From: Bog-159 sp035308525
GTDB lineage: Bacteria > Acidobacteriota > Terriglobia > Bryobacterales > Bryobacteraceae
Reading direction: 5' to 3'
DNA length: 11,788 nt
Assembly: GCA_035308525.1 (NCBI GenBank)
Contig: DATGGM010000283.1
Coordinates: 1-11,788, forward strand
The translations under genes and the position numbers were made by a program. Below, one piece after another: positions 1-5,832 of the stretch; the stretch's first letter is position 1, and each line of letters opens with the position of its first letter. Under the pieces are notes generated by a model, which saw only the letters and a program-made list of their open reading frames with translations, had not been told where the DNA came from and did no database searches.

Positions 1-308
1 ATCCAGGTCCAGCCGATTTCCAGGCGGCGATTCACGCGATCGATATTGCCGAAGCGTGTGCTGCCGATGGCCCGGCCCGAGGCGCGATCCACCGTGGCGA
101 ACGGCAGCGCCGATCCTTCGTCCCGGGTTTGCAGCGCGGTTTCGATATAGGCGCGCATATCGTCCGGCGTGCGCACCTGGTTGGGGATCCAGCGCCACAG
201 GTCTTCGTCGAAGCCGACCGCGCAGAGATCGGCGTGATGATCGATCGACAGTGGTTCAAGCCGCACATAGTGGCCTTCCAGAGTGACCGGCGTGACCGGA
301 GCAAGCAT
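1..308 (-). CDS. GNAT family N-acetyltransferase (RimJ/RimL-like), N-terminal part, cut by window edge
   Basis: The reading frame is open from an ATG at 308 to the left edge, giving 102 residues. The N-terminus reads as a COG1670-type acetyltransferase: an opening strand with VRLEPLS, an acidic helix region with WRWIP near residue 40, then a strand pair around ALPFATVDRASGRAIGSTRF, and the segment RRLEIGWTW that precedes the acetyl-CoA binding half in this family. The acetyl-CoA P-loop would lie beyond the edge and is not seen. Such enzymes transfer acetyl from acetyl-CoA to an amine of a protein N-terminus, antibiotic or small molecule; the substrate here is unknown. Only a weak GGA Shine-Dalgarno element precedes the start. 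It is divergent from thpR, with 61 bases between the two starts. Confidence 0.8.
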   Translation of the reverse strand, partial: MLAPVTPVTLEGHYVRLEPLSIDHHADLCAVGFDEDLWRWIPNQVRTPDDMRAYIETALQTRDEGSALPFATVDRASGRAIGSTRFGNIDRVNRRLEIGWTW

Positions 309-360
309 GATTTGAAGTTCCAGCTTAGCGTAATGGTGGCTTCAGAAATGTTGCAAAATA

Positions 361-369
361 GGGAGCAGG
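361..369 (+). promoter_or_regulatory. Ribosome binding site of thpR
   Basis: The purine-rich stretch GGGAGCAGG lies directly before the ATG at 370 and supports that start. The rest of the 61-base divergent interval (309-369) must hold promoters for both thpR and the GNAT gene, but I found no convincing -35/-10 pair on either strand. Confidence 0.6.
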
Positions 370-918
370 ATGCGCCTGTTCACGGGCCTCGACCTTCCCC
401 CGGATGTCATCGCCAACCTCGACCGCCTGATCGATCAGCTCGGGCCCACCGCCCGCATCAAATGGAGCCCGGCGGCGAATCTGCATATCACCACCCGCTT
501 CATCGGCGAGTGGCCCGACACGCGCCTGGCGGATCTACGCGCGGCGCTGGGCGGTCTCGCCAGCCGTGCGGCCATCACCGTTCATGTGGGCAAGCTCGGC
601 TTCTACCCCAATCCGCATGCGCCGCGCATTTTCTGGGCCGGCATCGAAGCTCCCGAACTCGCAGGCGTGGCGGCTGCCATCAATGCGGCGATCGCACCCC
701 TGGGCCTGCCGCCGGAAGAGCGCCCATTCAGCCCGCACCTGACGCTGGCGCGCATCAAGGACAGGGTTCCCGTGCAGGCGCTGCGGGAAGCCATCGCGGC
801 GCTGCCCACGCCCGACTTCGGCAGCTTCACCGCCGCCAGCTTCTTCCTGTATCACAGCCGCCCCGGTCCCGCCGGTTCCGTGTACACTAAGCTTGCGGAG
901 TTCCCTCTCTCAAAGTGA
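370..918 (+). CDS. thpR: RNA 2',3'-cyclic phosphodiesterase (2H family, formerly 2'-5' RNA ligase)
   Basis: The 182-residue cytoplasmic product has the usual family length and both signature HxT motifs of the 2H phosphoesterases: H39-I-T41 (in NLHITTRF) and H123-L-T125 (in FSPHLTLARIK). The start MRLFTGLDLP is the typical ThpR/LigT opening strand. Family enzymes hydrolyse RNA 2',3'-cyclic phosphate ends to 2'-phosphate and can join tRNA halves through 2'-5' bonds in vitro; the physiological role is poorly settled. The stop TGA shares bases with the plsY start region, so the two are translationally linked. There is no obvious functional relation to the lipid genes downstream. Confidence 0.93.
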   Translation: MRLFTGLDLPPDVIANLDRLIDQLGPTARIKWSPAANLHITTRFIGEWPDTRLADLRAALGGLASRAAITVHVGKLGFYPNPHAPRIFWAGIEAPELAGVAAAINAAIAPLGLPPEERPFSPHLTLARIKDRVPVQALREAIAALPTPDFGSFTAASFFLYHSRPGPAGSVYTKLAEFPLSK

Positions 919-1520
919 TGACCGCTGCCTTCGGACTCGCCATCGCCTACCTGCTGGGCGACATCCCCTTCGGATATCTGCTGGTCAAGCTGACCACCGG
1001 CCGCGACGTGCGCGCCGCCGGCAGCGGAAACATCGGCGCCACCAACGTGCTGCGCACTACGGGGCGCGCCGCGGGAGTAGCCACGCTGCTGCTGGACATC
1101 ACCAAGGGTTATGCGGCGGTGTGGCTGGAAGGGCGGCTCAGCGGCGGGCATATCGAATGGATGAGCGCCGCCGCGCTGGCCGTCATGATTGGCCACTCGT
1201 ACCCGGTATTCCTGCACTTTCGCGGCGGCAAAGCTGTAGCCGCGTTTGTGGGCGCTTATCTATGCCTGACGCCGCTGCCGCTGGCCGCCACGCTGCTGGT
1301 CTTCGTGGCCATGGTCGCCTGGACGCGGCACATCTCCCTGGGATCGATCGTGGCGGCGGGCACCTTTCCGCTGGCCGTATGGCTGATCGGGCACCCGCCG
1401 CTGACAGTAGTGGCCGCCGCCATCCTGAGCGCGGCGCTGATCGTCTATCGACACCGCGAAAACATCGTGCGCCTGCGGGCCGGCACGGAGTCCGTTTTCT
1501 CGTTGGGGAGCCGCAAGTGA
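918..1520 (+). CDS. plsY: Glycerol-3-phosphate acyltransferase PlsY (acyl-phosphate dependent)
   Basis: This inner-membrane enzyme transfers an acyl chain from acyl-phosphate to sn-glycerol-3-phosphate, the first committed step of phospholipid synthesis in PlsX/PlsY bacteria. The 200 residues contain the three conserved cytoplasmic PlsY motifs: SGNIGATN at 36-43, GHSYPVFLHFRGGKAVA at 92-108, and RHRENIVRLRAGTE at 178-191. Hydrophobic segments lie near residues 3-24, 52-70, 84-100, 110-134 and 143-176. The start could be GTG at 915 or ATG at 918; ATG is chosen by codon preference, since no well-spaced Shine-Dalgarno separates them. The start overlaps the thpR stop, and the stop overlaps the gpsA GTG (GTGA). 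Confidence 0.95.
   Translation: MTAAFGLAIAYLLGDIPFGYLLVKLTTGRDVRAAGSGNIGATNVLRTTGRAAGVATLLLDITKGYAAVWLEGRLSGGHIEWMSAAALAVMIGHSYPVFLHFRGGKAVAAFVGAYLCLTPLPLAATLLVFVAMVAWTRHISLGSIVAAGTFPLAVWLIGHPPLTVVAAAILSAALIVYRHRENIVRLRAGTESVFSLGSRK
1505..1510 (+). promoter_or_regulatory. Ribosome binding site of gpsA
   Basis: GGGGAG lies inside the end of plsY, six bases before the GTG at 1517. It decides the start of gpsA, for which no ATG is available near the Rossmann strand. Confidence 0.7.
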
Positions 1521-2518
1521 GCGAACTCGCCATCATCGGCGCGGGCAGTTGGGGCACAGCTCTGGCCGTGGTGCTCGCGCCGCGCTTCCCGCGCCTTCGC
1601 TTGTGGGTCTATGAAAAGGATCTCGCGGAGCGCATGCGCGCCACCCGCGTGAACGACTTGTACCTCCCCGGGTTCCAGTTGCCGGCGAATGTGGCGGTCG
1701 AAACCGGATTGGATGCCGCGCTGGACGGCGCCGCCACCGTGCTGAGCGTGATGCCCTCCCACCTGGTGCGTCCCCTGTACAACCAGATGCTGCCCTCCCT
1801 GGGGCCCTCGATGGTTTTCGTGAGCGCCACCAAGGGCCTGGAGAACGGCACGCTTCTGCGCGCCTCCGAGGTGATCCGGAAATGCGTGGCTGCGCGGTTC
1901 GAACCGCGTGTGGCGGTAATCTCCGGCCCTACTTTCGCGCGCGAGGTGGCGCGGGGCGATCCGACCGCCCTGGTGGTTGCCTCCACCGATGAGGCGCTGG
2001 CCGCGGCCGTCCAGGCCAGCTTCTCGGGACCAACTTTCCGCCTGTACACCAGCCCCGATCCGGCAGGCGTGGAGATCGGCGGAGCGGTGAAGAATGTGGT
2101 GGCCATCGGCGCGGGCGTCTGTTACGGCCTGGGGCTGGGCAGCAATACGCAGTCGGCCTTGATCACGCGCGGCCTGGCGGAGATGACCCGGTTGGCGATG
2201 GCCATGGGCGGAAGGCCACAAACTCTGGCCGGACTGGCGGGCCTGGGCGACCTGGTCCTGACCTGCACAGGCAACCTCAGCCGCAACCGCACGGTGGGAC
2301 TGGAGTTGGCCCGCGGGCGTAAACTGGAAGAGATTGTCAGTTCCATGAAGATGGTGGCCGAAGGTATCAAGACTACCAACGCCACCGTGGACCTGGCCCG
2401 CCGCCATCAGGTCGATATGCCCATTTCGACGCAGATGTTTGAGATGTTAACCTTTGGCCTGCCTCCGCGCGAAGCCGTCCGCAAGCTGATGGAGCGCTCG
2501 CTCAAGGGAGAGTATTAA
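1517..2518 (+). CDS. gpsA: NAD(P)+-dependent glycerol-3-phosphate dehydrogenase
   Basis: It reduces dihydroxyacetone phosphate to sn-glycerol-3-phosphate, the acceptor used by PlsY just upstream. The product is 333 residues, close to the usual length. The N-terminal Rossmann fold has the dinucleotide motif GAGSWG at 8-13. Family hallmarks follow: SATKGLE, VISGPTFAREVARGDPTA, the segment GGAVKNVVAIGAG with the catalytic lysine at residue 192, and a C-terminal helical domain with LAGLGDLVLTCTGNLSRNR. The GTG start overlaps the plsY stop by four bases (GTGA) and has a GGGGAG site six bases upstream. Longer in-frame extensions would run back through plsY in another frame and are rejected. Cytoplasmic, housekeeping. 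Confidence 0.97.
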   Translation: MSELAIIGAGSWGTALAVVLAPRFPRLRLWVYEKDLAERMRATRVNDLYLPGFQLPANVAVETGLDAALDGAATVLSVMPSHLVRPLYNQMLPSLGPSMVFVSATKGLENGTLLRASEVIRKCVAARFEPRVAVISGPTFAREVARGDPTALVVASTDEALAAAVQASFSGPTFRLYTSPDPAGVEIGGAVKNVVAIGAGVCYGLGLGSNTQSALITRGLAEMTRLAMAMGGRPQTLAGLAGLGDLVLTCTGNLSRNRTVGLELARGRKLEEIVSSMKMVAEGIKTTNATVDLARRHQVDMPISTQMFEMLTFGLPPREAVRKLMERSLKGEY

Positions 2519-2577
2519 CCGTAAATCCGGGGTTTTCCCGCCGCAACCTTAGTATGGGAGTAAGGGTTAGAACAAAT

Positions 2578-3165
2578 ATGGGGGTTGTCGCAGCCGCCCT
2601 TGACTACGACGCCGAGTTGATGTTGCGCGTCAAGGACGGTGATGGCGCGAGCTTTGGCCTGTTGCTGGAAAAGCACCGCGCGGCGGTGATCCACTTTGTT
2701 TACCGGCTGGTGCAGGAGCAGCCAGTGGCCGAGGAGTTGGCGCAGGAGGTTTTCCTGCGCGTGTATCGCTCGCGATCGAGCTATGAGCCGACGGCCAAGT
2801 TCACTACGTGGCTGTTCCGGATCGCCACGCATCTGGCGCTGAACTGGCTGCGCGATGAAAGGCACGAGCGCGGGCAGGAGCGCCTGGATGACGGGTCGCC
2901 GGATCTGCCGGCGCGCCAGGTGTTGGATCGGCGGCCCTCGGTGGAGCAGGAGCTGCTGTACGAGGTGAAGGTACAGGAGATCCGCCAGGCTATCGCCACG
3001 CTGCCGGAGAAGCAACGGGCGGCCGTGCTGATGCACAAGTACGAAGAGATGGAATATACCCAGATTGCGAAAGTGCTGGGGTGCTCGGAATCGGCGGTGA
3101 AGTCGCTGCTGTTCCGCGCATATACGACGCTACGCGCCAGATTGGCGCACTTGGGAAGAATATGA
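2578..3165 (+). CDS. ECF RNA polymerase sigma factor (sigma-70 family), plus-strand cassette
   Basis: The 195-residue protein has the two-domain ECF layout. Region 2 spans about residues 13-95, with AEELAQEVFLRVYRSRSSYE, the WLFRIATHLALNWLRD promoter-melting helix, and no sigma-3. After an acidic linker, region 4 spans about 135-190, with LPEKQRAAVLMHKYEEMEY and the helix-turn-helix TQIAKVLGCSESAVKSLLFRA. It directs RNA polymerase to a specific promoter set when released by the anti-sigma factor encoded next. An ATG at 2554 would add eight residues. The ATG at 2578 is preferred because TAAGGG lies 11 bases upstream, and 2554 lacks any site. It overlaps the anti-sigma gene by ATGA, the usual coupling for such pairs. 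The gap after gpsA is short, so co-transcription with it is possible. Confidence 0.92.
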   Translation: MGVVAAALDYDAELMLRVKDGDGASFGLLLEKHRAAVIHFVYRLVQEQPVAEELAQEVFLRVYRSRSSYEPTAKFTTWLFRIATHLALNWLRDERHERGQERLDDGSPDLPARQVLDRRPSVEQELLYEVKVQEIRQAIATLPEKQRAAVLMHKYEEMEYTQIAKVLGCSESAVKSLLFRAYTTLRARLAHLGRI

Positions 3166-3650
3166 TTTGCCCGATGGAAAGCCATAACCCGGAAATGCTG
3201 GTGGCGTATGCTGCCGGCGAACTCGATGTGGAAGCGGCCAGCGCCCTGGAACGGCACCTGGCCGAATGCCCGGCCTGCGCCTCGCTGGCGACGGAACAGG
3301 CCACCGTGTGGAAAGCCCTGGACGCCTGGGAGGCGCCGCCGGTCTCGCCGGATTTCGACCGCCGCCTCTATCGCCGCATCGCCAACGAAGTGCACCTCTC
3401 GTGGTGGGAGCGCATCGTACGGCCGTTCCGTCCGGTAGCCCTCCGGCAGCTAATACCCGTGACGGCCACGGCCGGTTTGCTGCTGATGGCGGGGCTGGTA
3501 CTGCGGCATCAGGGAATGGTCGCGCCGCCGCAGGCCCGCGCCGAAACCGTTCATGCCGAGCAGGTGGAAAGCACGTTGGACGATCTCGAATTGTTGCGGC
3601 AATTCGCTCCGGCGAGTTCCGCTGAAAGCGTTCACCCCAATGCCATGTAA
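3162..3650 (+). CDS. Zinc-finger membrane anti-sigma factor, plus-strand cassette
   Basis: This 162-residue single-pass membrane protein is expected to hold the preceding ECF sigma factor at the membrane. The cytoplasmic N-terminus carries the ZAS-type zinc motif H32-x3-C36-x2-C39 (in ERHLAECPACASL), with a further Cys at residue 3. One transmembrane segment lies at about 97-114 (LIPVTATAGLLLMAGLVL). The rest, about 48 residues, is periplasmic, short and without a recognised sensor domain. The ATG at 3162 overlaps the sigma stop as ATGA and has GGGAAG close upstream; an ATG at 3174 would also keep the zinc site. Its last 11 bases overlap the next gene. Confidence 0.88.
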   Translation: MICPMESHNPEMLVAYAAGELDVEAASALERHLAECPACASLATEQATVWKALDAWEAPPVSPDFDRRLYRRIANEVHLSWWERIVRPFRPVALRQLIPVTATAGLLLMAGLVLRHQGMVAPPQARAETVHAEQVESTLDDLELLRQFAPASSAESVHPNAM

Positions 3651-4164
3651 TGTTGTGCGGGCCACGGTTTTGGGCGCCGGCATGGCGCTGTTGCTGGCGG
3701 TTACGGCGGCTCAGCCGGCCCTCTGCCAGCGGCAGAACCGTCAAGAAGAATTCCCCATAGACCGTTGGAACCGGATGTCTCCCGAGCAGCGTGAGAAGGA
3801 ACTGGCCAAGCTGCCGCCGGAGCGCGCACGGCTGATCCGGCAGCGCCTCCGCCGGTACAACCAGATGAATCCGCAGGAGCAGCAGGCGTTGCGCGAGCGT
3901 TACAGGACGTTCAGCGAAATGCCACCCGCCAAGCAAGAGATTATCAGGTCGCGGCTGAAGGAGTTCCGCCAGTTGCCTGTGGAGCGCCGTCCCATCGTGC
4001 ACCACGAGGTGGAAGGGTTGCGCGCGATGCCCGACGCCCAGCGCGAAGGGCGCTTGAACAGCGACGAATTCCGCGGGCGGTATTCGCAGCAGGAGCAGCA
4101 GATCATCCGCGATCTGACCGAATATCTGCCTGACAACGGCGGTCCTCGCACAAGCCCGAATTAA
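3640..4164 (+). CDS. Exported DUF3106-like protein made of 18-residue helical repeats
   Basis: The 174-residue protein starts with a Sec-type signal peptide: basic residue R7 and a hydrophobic stretch at about 9-26, ending in QPALCQ. The Cys there does not sit in a proper lipobox, so a lipoprotein is unlikely. From residue 58 the mature part is highly charged and repetitive: six consecutive units of exactly 18 residues begin at L58, M76, M94, L112, M130 and Y148. Each opens with [LM]xP and continues as an amphipathic helix rich in Q, E and R. This composition and the sigma/anti-sigma neighbours match DUF3106-type proteins, whose function is unknown. A periplasmic stress-binding or sensor role is only a guess. 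The start ATG overlaps the anti-sigma gene by 11 bases; GTG 3655 is an alternative start. No clear Shine-Dalgarno. Confidence 0.82.
   Translation: MPCNVVRATVLGAGMALLLAVTAAQPALCQRQNRQEEFPIDRWNRMSPEQREKELAKLPPERARLIRQRLRRYNQMNPQEQQALRERYRTFSEMPPAKQEIIRSRLKEFRQLPVERRPIVHHEVEGLRAMPDAQREGRLNSDEFRGRYSQQEQQIIRDLTEYLPDNGGPRTSPN
3811..4134 (+). repeat. Six tandem units of 18 codons within the DUF3106-like gene
   Basis: Units start at 3811, 3865, 3919, 3973, 4027 and 4081, with a constant 54-base spacing. The conservation is at protein level ([LM]xPxx[QR], then I/L and R/E at helix spacing, then an aromatic residue or L near position 15) and not at DNA level. They are therefore old diverged duplications rather than a recent tandem array. 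A shorter 12-residue unit precedes them (M46 to L58). Confidence 0.75.
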
Positions 4165-4197
4165 GCTGCAGGCGCCCGCCGACACCCGCCGTTGTAC

Positions 4198-4203
4198 GAT
4201 AAT
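4198..4203 (+). promoter_or_regulatory. Possible -10 element before the DUF2277 gene
   Basis: GATAAT matches five of six bases of the sigma-70 -10 consensus and lies about 14 bases before the ATG at 4217, which would give a very short leader. No good -35 hexamer is seen at 16-18 bases spacing, where the DNA is CG-rich. This is weak evidence. The interval 4165-4216 shows no terminator for the upstream cassette. Confidence 0.3.
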
Positions 4204-4216
4204 GTTGACTTCCGGT

Positions 4217-4453
4217 ATGTGCCGCAGCATTAAAGTACTCCGGCGTCCCGATGAACCCGTCACTAGCGAGGAGATCTCCGCGGCGGCGCTGCAGTTCGTG
4301 CGCAAGGTCAGCGGCTACCGCAAGCCGTCGAAGTCCAACCAGGAGGCATTCGACTCGGCCGTGCGGGAGGTGGCGCAGGCCACCGGCCGCCTGCTCGACA
4401 TGTTGAGCGTCGCTACTCGTGGCGCAGGGCCACCACAGGATCGACGCGGGTAG
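4217..4453 (+). CDS. DUF2277 family small protein with a disrupted C-terminus
   Basis: The 78-residue protein opens with MCRSIKVLRRPDEPVT and continues with EEISAAALQFVRKVSGYRKPS, NQEAFDSAVREVAQATGRLLDML. This is the compact core of the DUF2277 family, whose function is unknown. The start at 4217 is set by the conserved MCRSI opening. An ATG at 4202 adds five residues and sits inside the possible -10 element. From about residue 66 the tail (SVATRGAGPPQDRRG) is read from the antisense strand of a permease remnant, so the native C-terminus may have been replaced. The gene is convergent with the minus-strand cassette and overlaps the remnant by 41 bases. Confidence 0.8.
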   Translation: MCRSIKVLRRPDEPVTSEEISAAALQFVRKVSGYRKPSKSNQEAFDSAVREVAQATGRLLDMLSVATRGAGPPQDRRG

Positions 4454-4556
4454 CGCGGCGGGCGGCGGCCGGGGCGGACGGCTTCACCTCGAACAGCAGG
4501 CTGGTCAGCAACCGGGATGCCGCAAGGGCGCCCGCCATCCCTACCGCAATCCACCG
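4413..4556 (-). pseudogene. Remnant of an ADOP/FtsX-like ABC transporter permease (C-terminal tail, internally deleted)
   Basis: On the minus strand, directly after the stop of the secretin-like gene and in the same frame, 47 codons encode RWIAVGMAGALAASRLL, then TSLLFEVKPSAP, then AAARRATRVDPVVALRHE and a stop. This is the characteristic end of MacB/FtsX-type permeases of the acidobacterial ADOP group, where a LLxxLLFGVxPxDP turn is followed by the last transmembrane helix and finally RRATRVDPxxALRxE. Here the last helix, some 20 residues, is missing between the two halves. No start codon with a ribosome site and no upstream permease sequence exist, since the preceding gene is unrelated. I read it as a decayed fragment left by a deletion. 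The ends are approximate upstream and exact at the stop. Confidence 0.75.
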
Positions 4557-4571
4557 CGTACTACGGTGCTC

Positions 4572-5306
4572 CTATTCGACGACTTTGGCGGTCACCACCA
4601 GGACCAGGGCCTGATCGGTACCCATGTTGGACTTGCCGACTACCACCTGCTGACCCTCACGCAGGGTGATTTCCGTTTGGATGCCAACCTCATGGCTCCC
4701 CGGCAGGCTCACATTCATATGGAGTTGGTCCAGGCGGATGAGACGGCCCTTGAGGTCGTCGGTCACGGCGCTCGGGATAACGGAGAAGTGGTACGGTCTT
4801 TCCCCAACGTTGTTGGGCACCACAACCACTCCATTGGCTTCAGCCCGGTTGCCGGGCTGGGTGCGCAGCACGACGGAATCGAGCAATCGGAAACTCTTGT
4901 ACGCGAAGATCTTCTTCAGCTCGTCGCCCACCGCCTGCAATTCGGATGGCAACCCTGAGCCGGCCGACGGTTGGTCCGAAGCCACCACCATATAGACGAC
5001 CAGATCGACGTCCTTGGGAGCGGCGGCGGGCACATCCAGCCGCTTGACGGCTTCGTCGATGGCGGTCATGACTTCGGCCGGAGCGCTGACCGCTACGACG
5101 TGGAGATCGCGGTCGGCCTTGATGCCATAGCCGAATACACCCAGCACGTTGGCGATATTGCGCGCGTCGGCGTACTTCAACAGGAAGACGCGCTGCTGGT
5201 GCGGCGGTTCGGGTGGGCGGGTTTCGGGGGGCGGAGGCTGCGTCTGCTGCGCCACCAGGCCACCGGCGAACGCCAGCGCGAACACGATTCGTTGCATGAT
5301 TCTCAT
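4572..5306 (-). CDS. Short secretin-like periplasmic protein, third gene of the minus-strand ECF cassette
   Basis: The 244-residue protein has a signal peptide (about 1-20, ending GGLVAQ), then a proline-rich linker (21-36, PPPPETRPPEPP). Residues 39-92 (VFLLKYADARNIANVLGVFG through VVAVSAPAEVMTAIDEAVKRLD) read as a secretin N1-type alpha/beta domain, as in PilQ/GspD families. The C-terminus, TEITLREGQQVVVGKSNMG then ALVLVVTAKVVE, echoes the LRdGqtvvigG...LivfvTPriv end of secretin barrels. The protein is too short for a full secretin channel and no secretion-system partners are nearby. It may bind or sense an envelope component for the sigma/anti-sigma pair upstream; this is inference. The start ATG has AAGGAGAG seven bases upstream. 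Confidence 0.72.
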   Translation of the reverse strand: MRIMQRIVFALAFAGGLVAQQTQPPPPETRPPEPPHQQRVFLLKYADARNIANVLGVFGYGIKADRDLHVVAVSAPAEVMTAIDEAVKRLDVPAAAPKDVDLVVYMVVASDQPSAGSGLPSELQAVGDELKKIFAYKSFRLLDSVVLRTQPGNRAEANGVVVVPNNVGERPYHFSVIPSAVTDDLKGRLIRLDQLHMNVSLPGSHEVGIQTEITLREGQQVVVGKSNMGTDQALVLVVTAKVVE

Positions 5307-5310
5307 CTTT

Positions 5311-5832
5311 CTACTCTCCTTGAGGTTTGGGATCCACTAGCCAATAAATGACGATATTGGGGTCATCGGTGACAAACTGCACCAGCAGCGGCGGGCCGGG
5401 CTGGGCAGCAGGTGCGCGGCGGCGACGATGGCGCACGACACGATGCCGGACCGGGACGATTTTAGCCGCCGGCAGATTGACGGCTGCCGCACGCGGCGCC
5501 GGTGCAGCCTTCGGGGGCTGCCGGCGCCGGGGCCAAGCCAGGGCCACCGCCAGAATCAGCGCAGCGGCCAGGGCCAGCTTCCAGTACACAGGGACCTGCC
5601 GGGGAGCGCTAACCTGCGACAGCACGCGGTACCGCACGCGCGCGACCATGGCATCGTCGAGCGGCTCGTCGCGCAGTGCAGCGAGCAGCGCCTGGCCGGT
5701 GCGCAAGTCTTCCACCAGCGCGCGGCAATCCGCGCACCCGGCCAGGTGTTGTTCGACAGGCTGCAAGTGGCCGTCCGGCAAGTCGCCGCCCGCATACAGC
5801 GCGATATCGGATTCCCATTTCTTACAATTCAT
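5311..5832 (-). CDS. Zinc-finger membrane anti-sigma factor, minus-strand cassette
   Basis: The 173-residue protein has the ZAS zinc motif H29-x3-C33-x2-C36 (in EQHLAGCADC), plus C3. A membrane segment at about 84-100 (WKLALAAALILAVALAW) follows. The periplasmic part starts with a strongly basic stretch (HRVVRHRRRRAP) and ends with a conserved-looking tail, VQFVTDDPNIVIYWLVDPK. The ATG at 5832 overlaps the sigma stop as ATGA and has AAGGAGG five bases upstream. It should sequester the adjacent sigma factor until an envelope signal arrives. Both this protein and the plus-strand anti-sigma share the zinc-finger plan but have unrelated periplasmic tails, so they probably respond to different cues. 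Confidence 0.88.
   Translation of the reverse strand: MNCKKWESDIALYAGGDLPDGHLQPVEQHLAGCADCRALVEDLRTGQALLAALRDEPLDDAMVARVRYRVLSQVSAPRQVPVYWKLALAAALILAVALAWPRRRQPPKAAPAPRAAAVNLPAAKIVPVRHRVVRHRRRRAPAAQPGPPLLVQFVTDDPNIVIYWLVDPKPQGE
5314..5321 (-). promoter_or_regulatory. Ribosome binding site of the secretin-like gene
   Basis: AAGGAGAG on the minus strand lies seven bases before the ATG at 5306 and within the last codons of the anti-sigma gene. It selects 5306 over the internal ATG at 5297. Confidence 0.75.

Noticed and set aside
309..369. Divergent promoters between the GNAT gene and thpR
   Set aside because: TTGAAG-like and TAATGG-like hexamers are present, but none pair at proper spacing; not reportable as a promoter.
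893..1516. Upstream extension of the gpsA frame through the whole of plsY
   Set aside because: It is Arg/Ala-rich nonsense over the plsY genes; the Rossmann strand begins right after the GTG at 1517, which has a ribosome site.
1445..2407. A minus-strand frame of about 320 codons opposite gpsA
   Set aside because: gpsA on the plus strand is unmistakable; this antisense frame has no motif.
3700..3730. Lipobox at the signal peptide end of the DUF3106-like protein (PALCQ)
   Set aside because: The residue before Cys is Leu, where Gly, Ala or Ser is expected, so lipidation is not supported.
3130..4305. A minus-strand frame of about 390 codons opposite the anti-sigma and repeat protein genes
   Set aside because: Antisense to a clear sigma/anti-sigma cassette, with Arg/Pro/Ala-rich composition and no recognisable domain.
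4454..4571. Intrinsic terminator between the converging cassettes
   Set aside because: GC-rich inverted segments are short and not followed by a T-run on either strand; the stretch is explained by the permease remnant.
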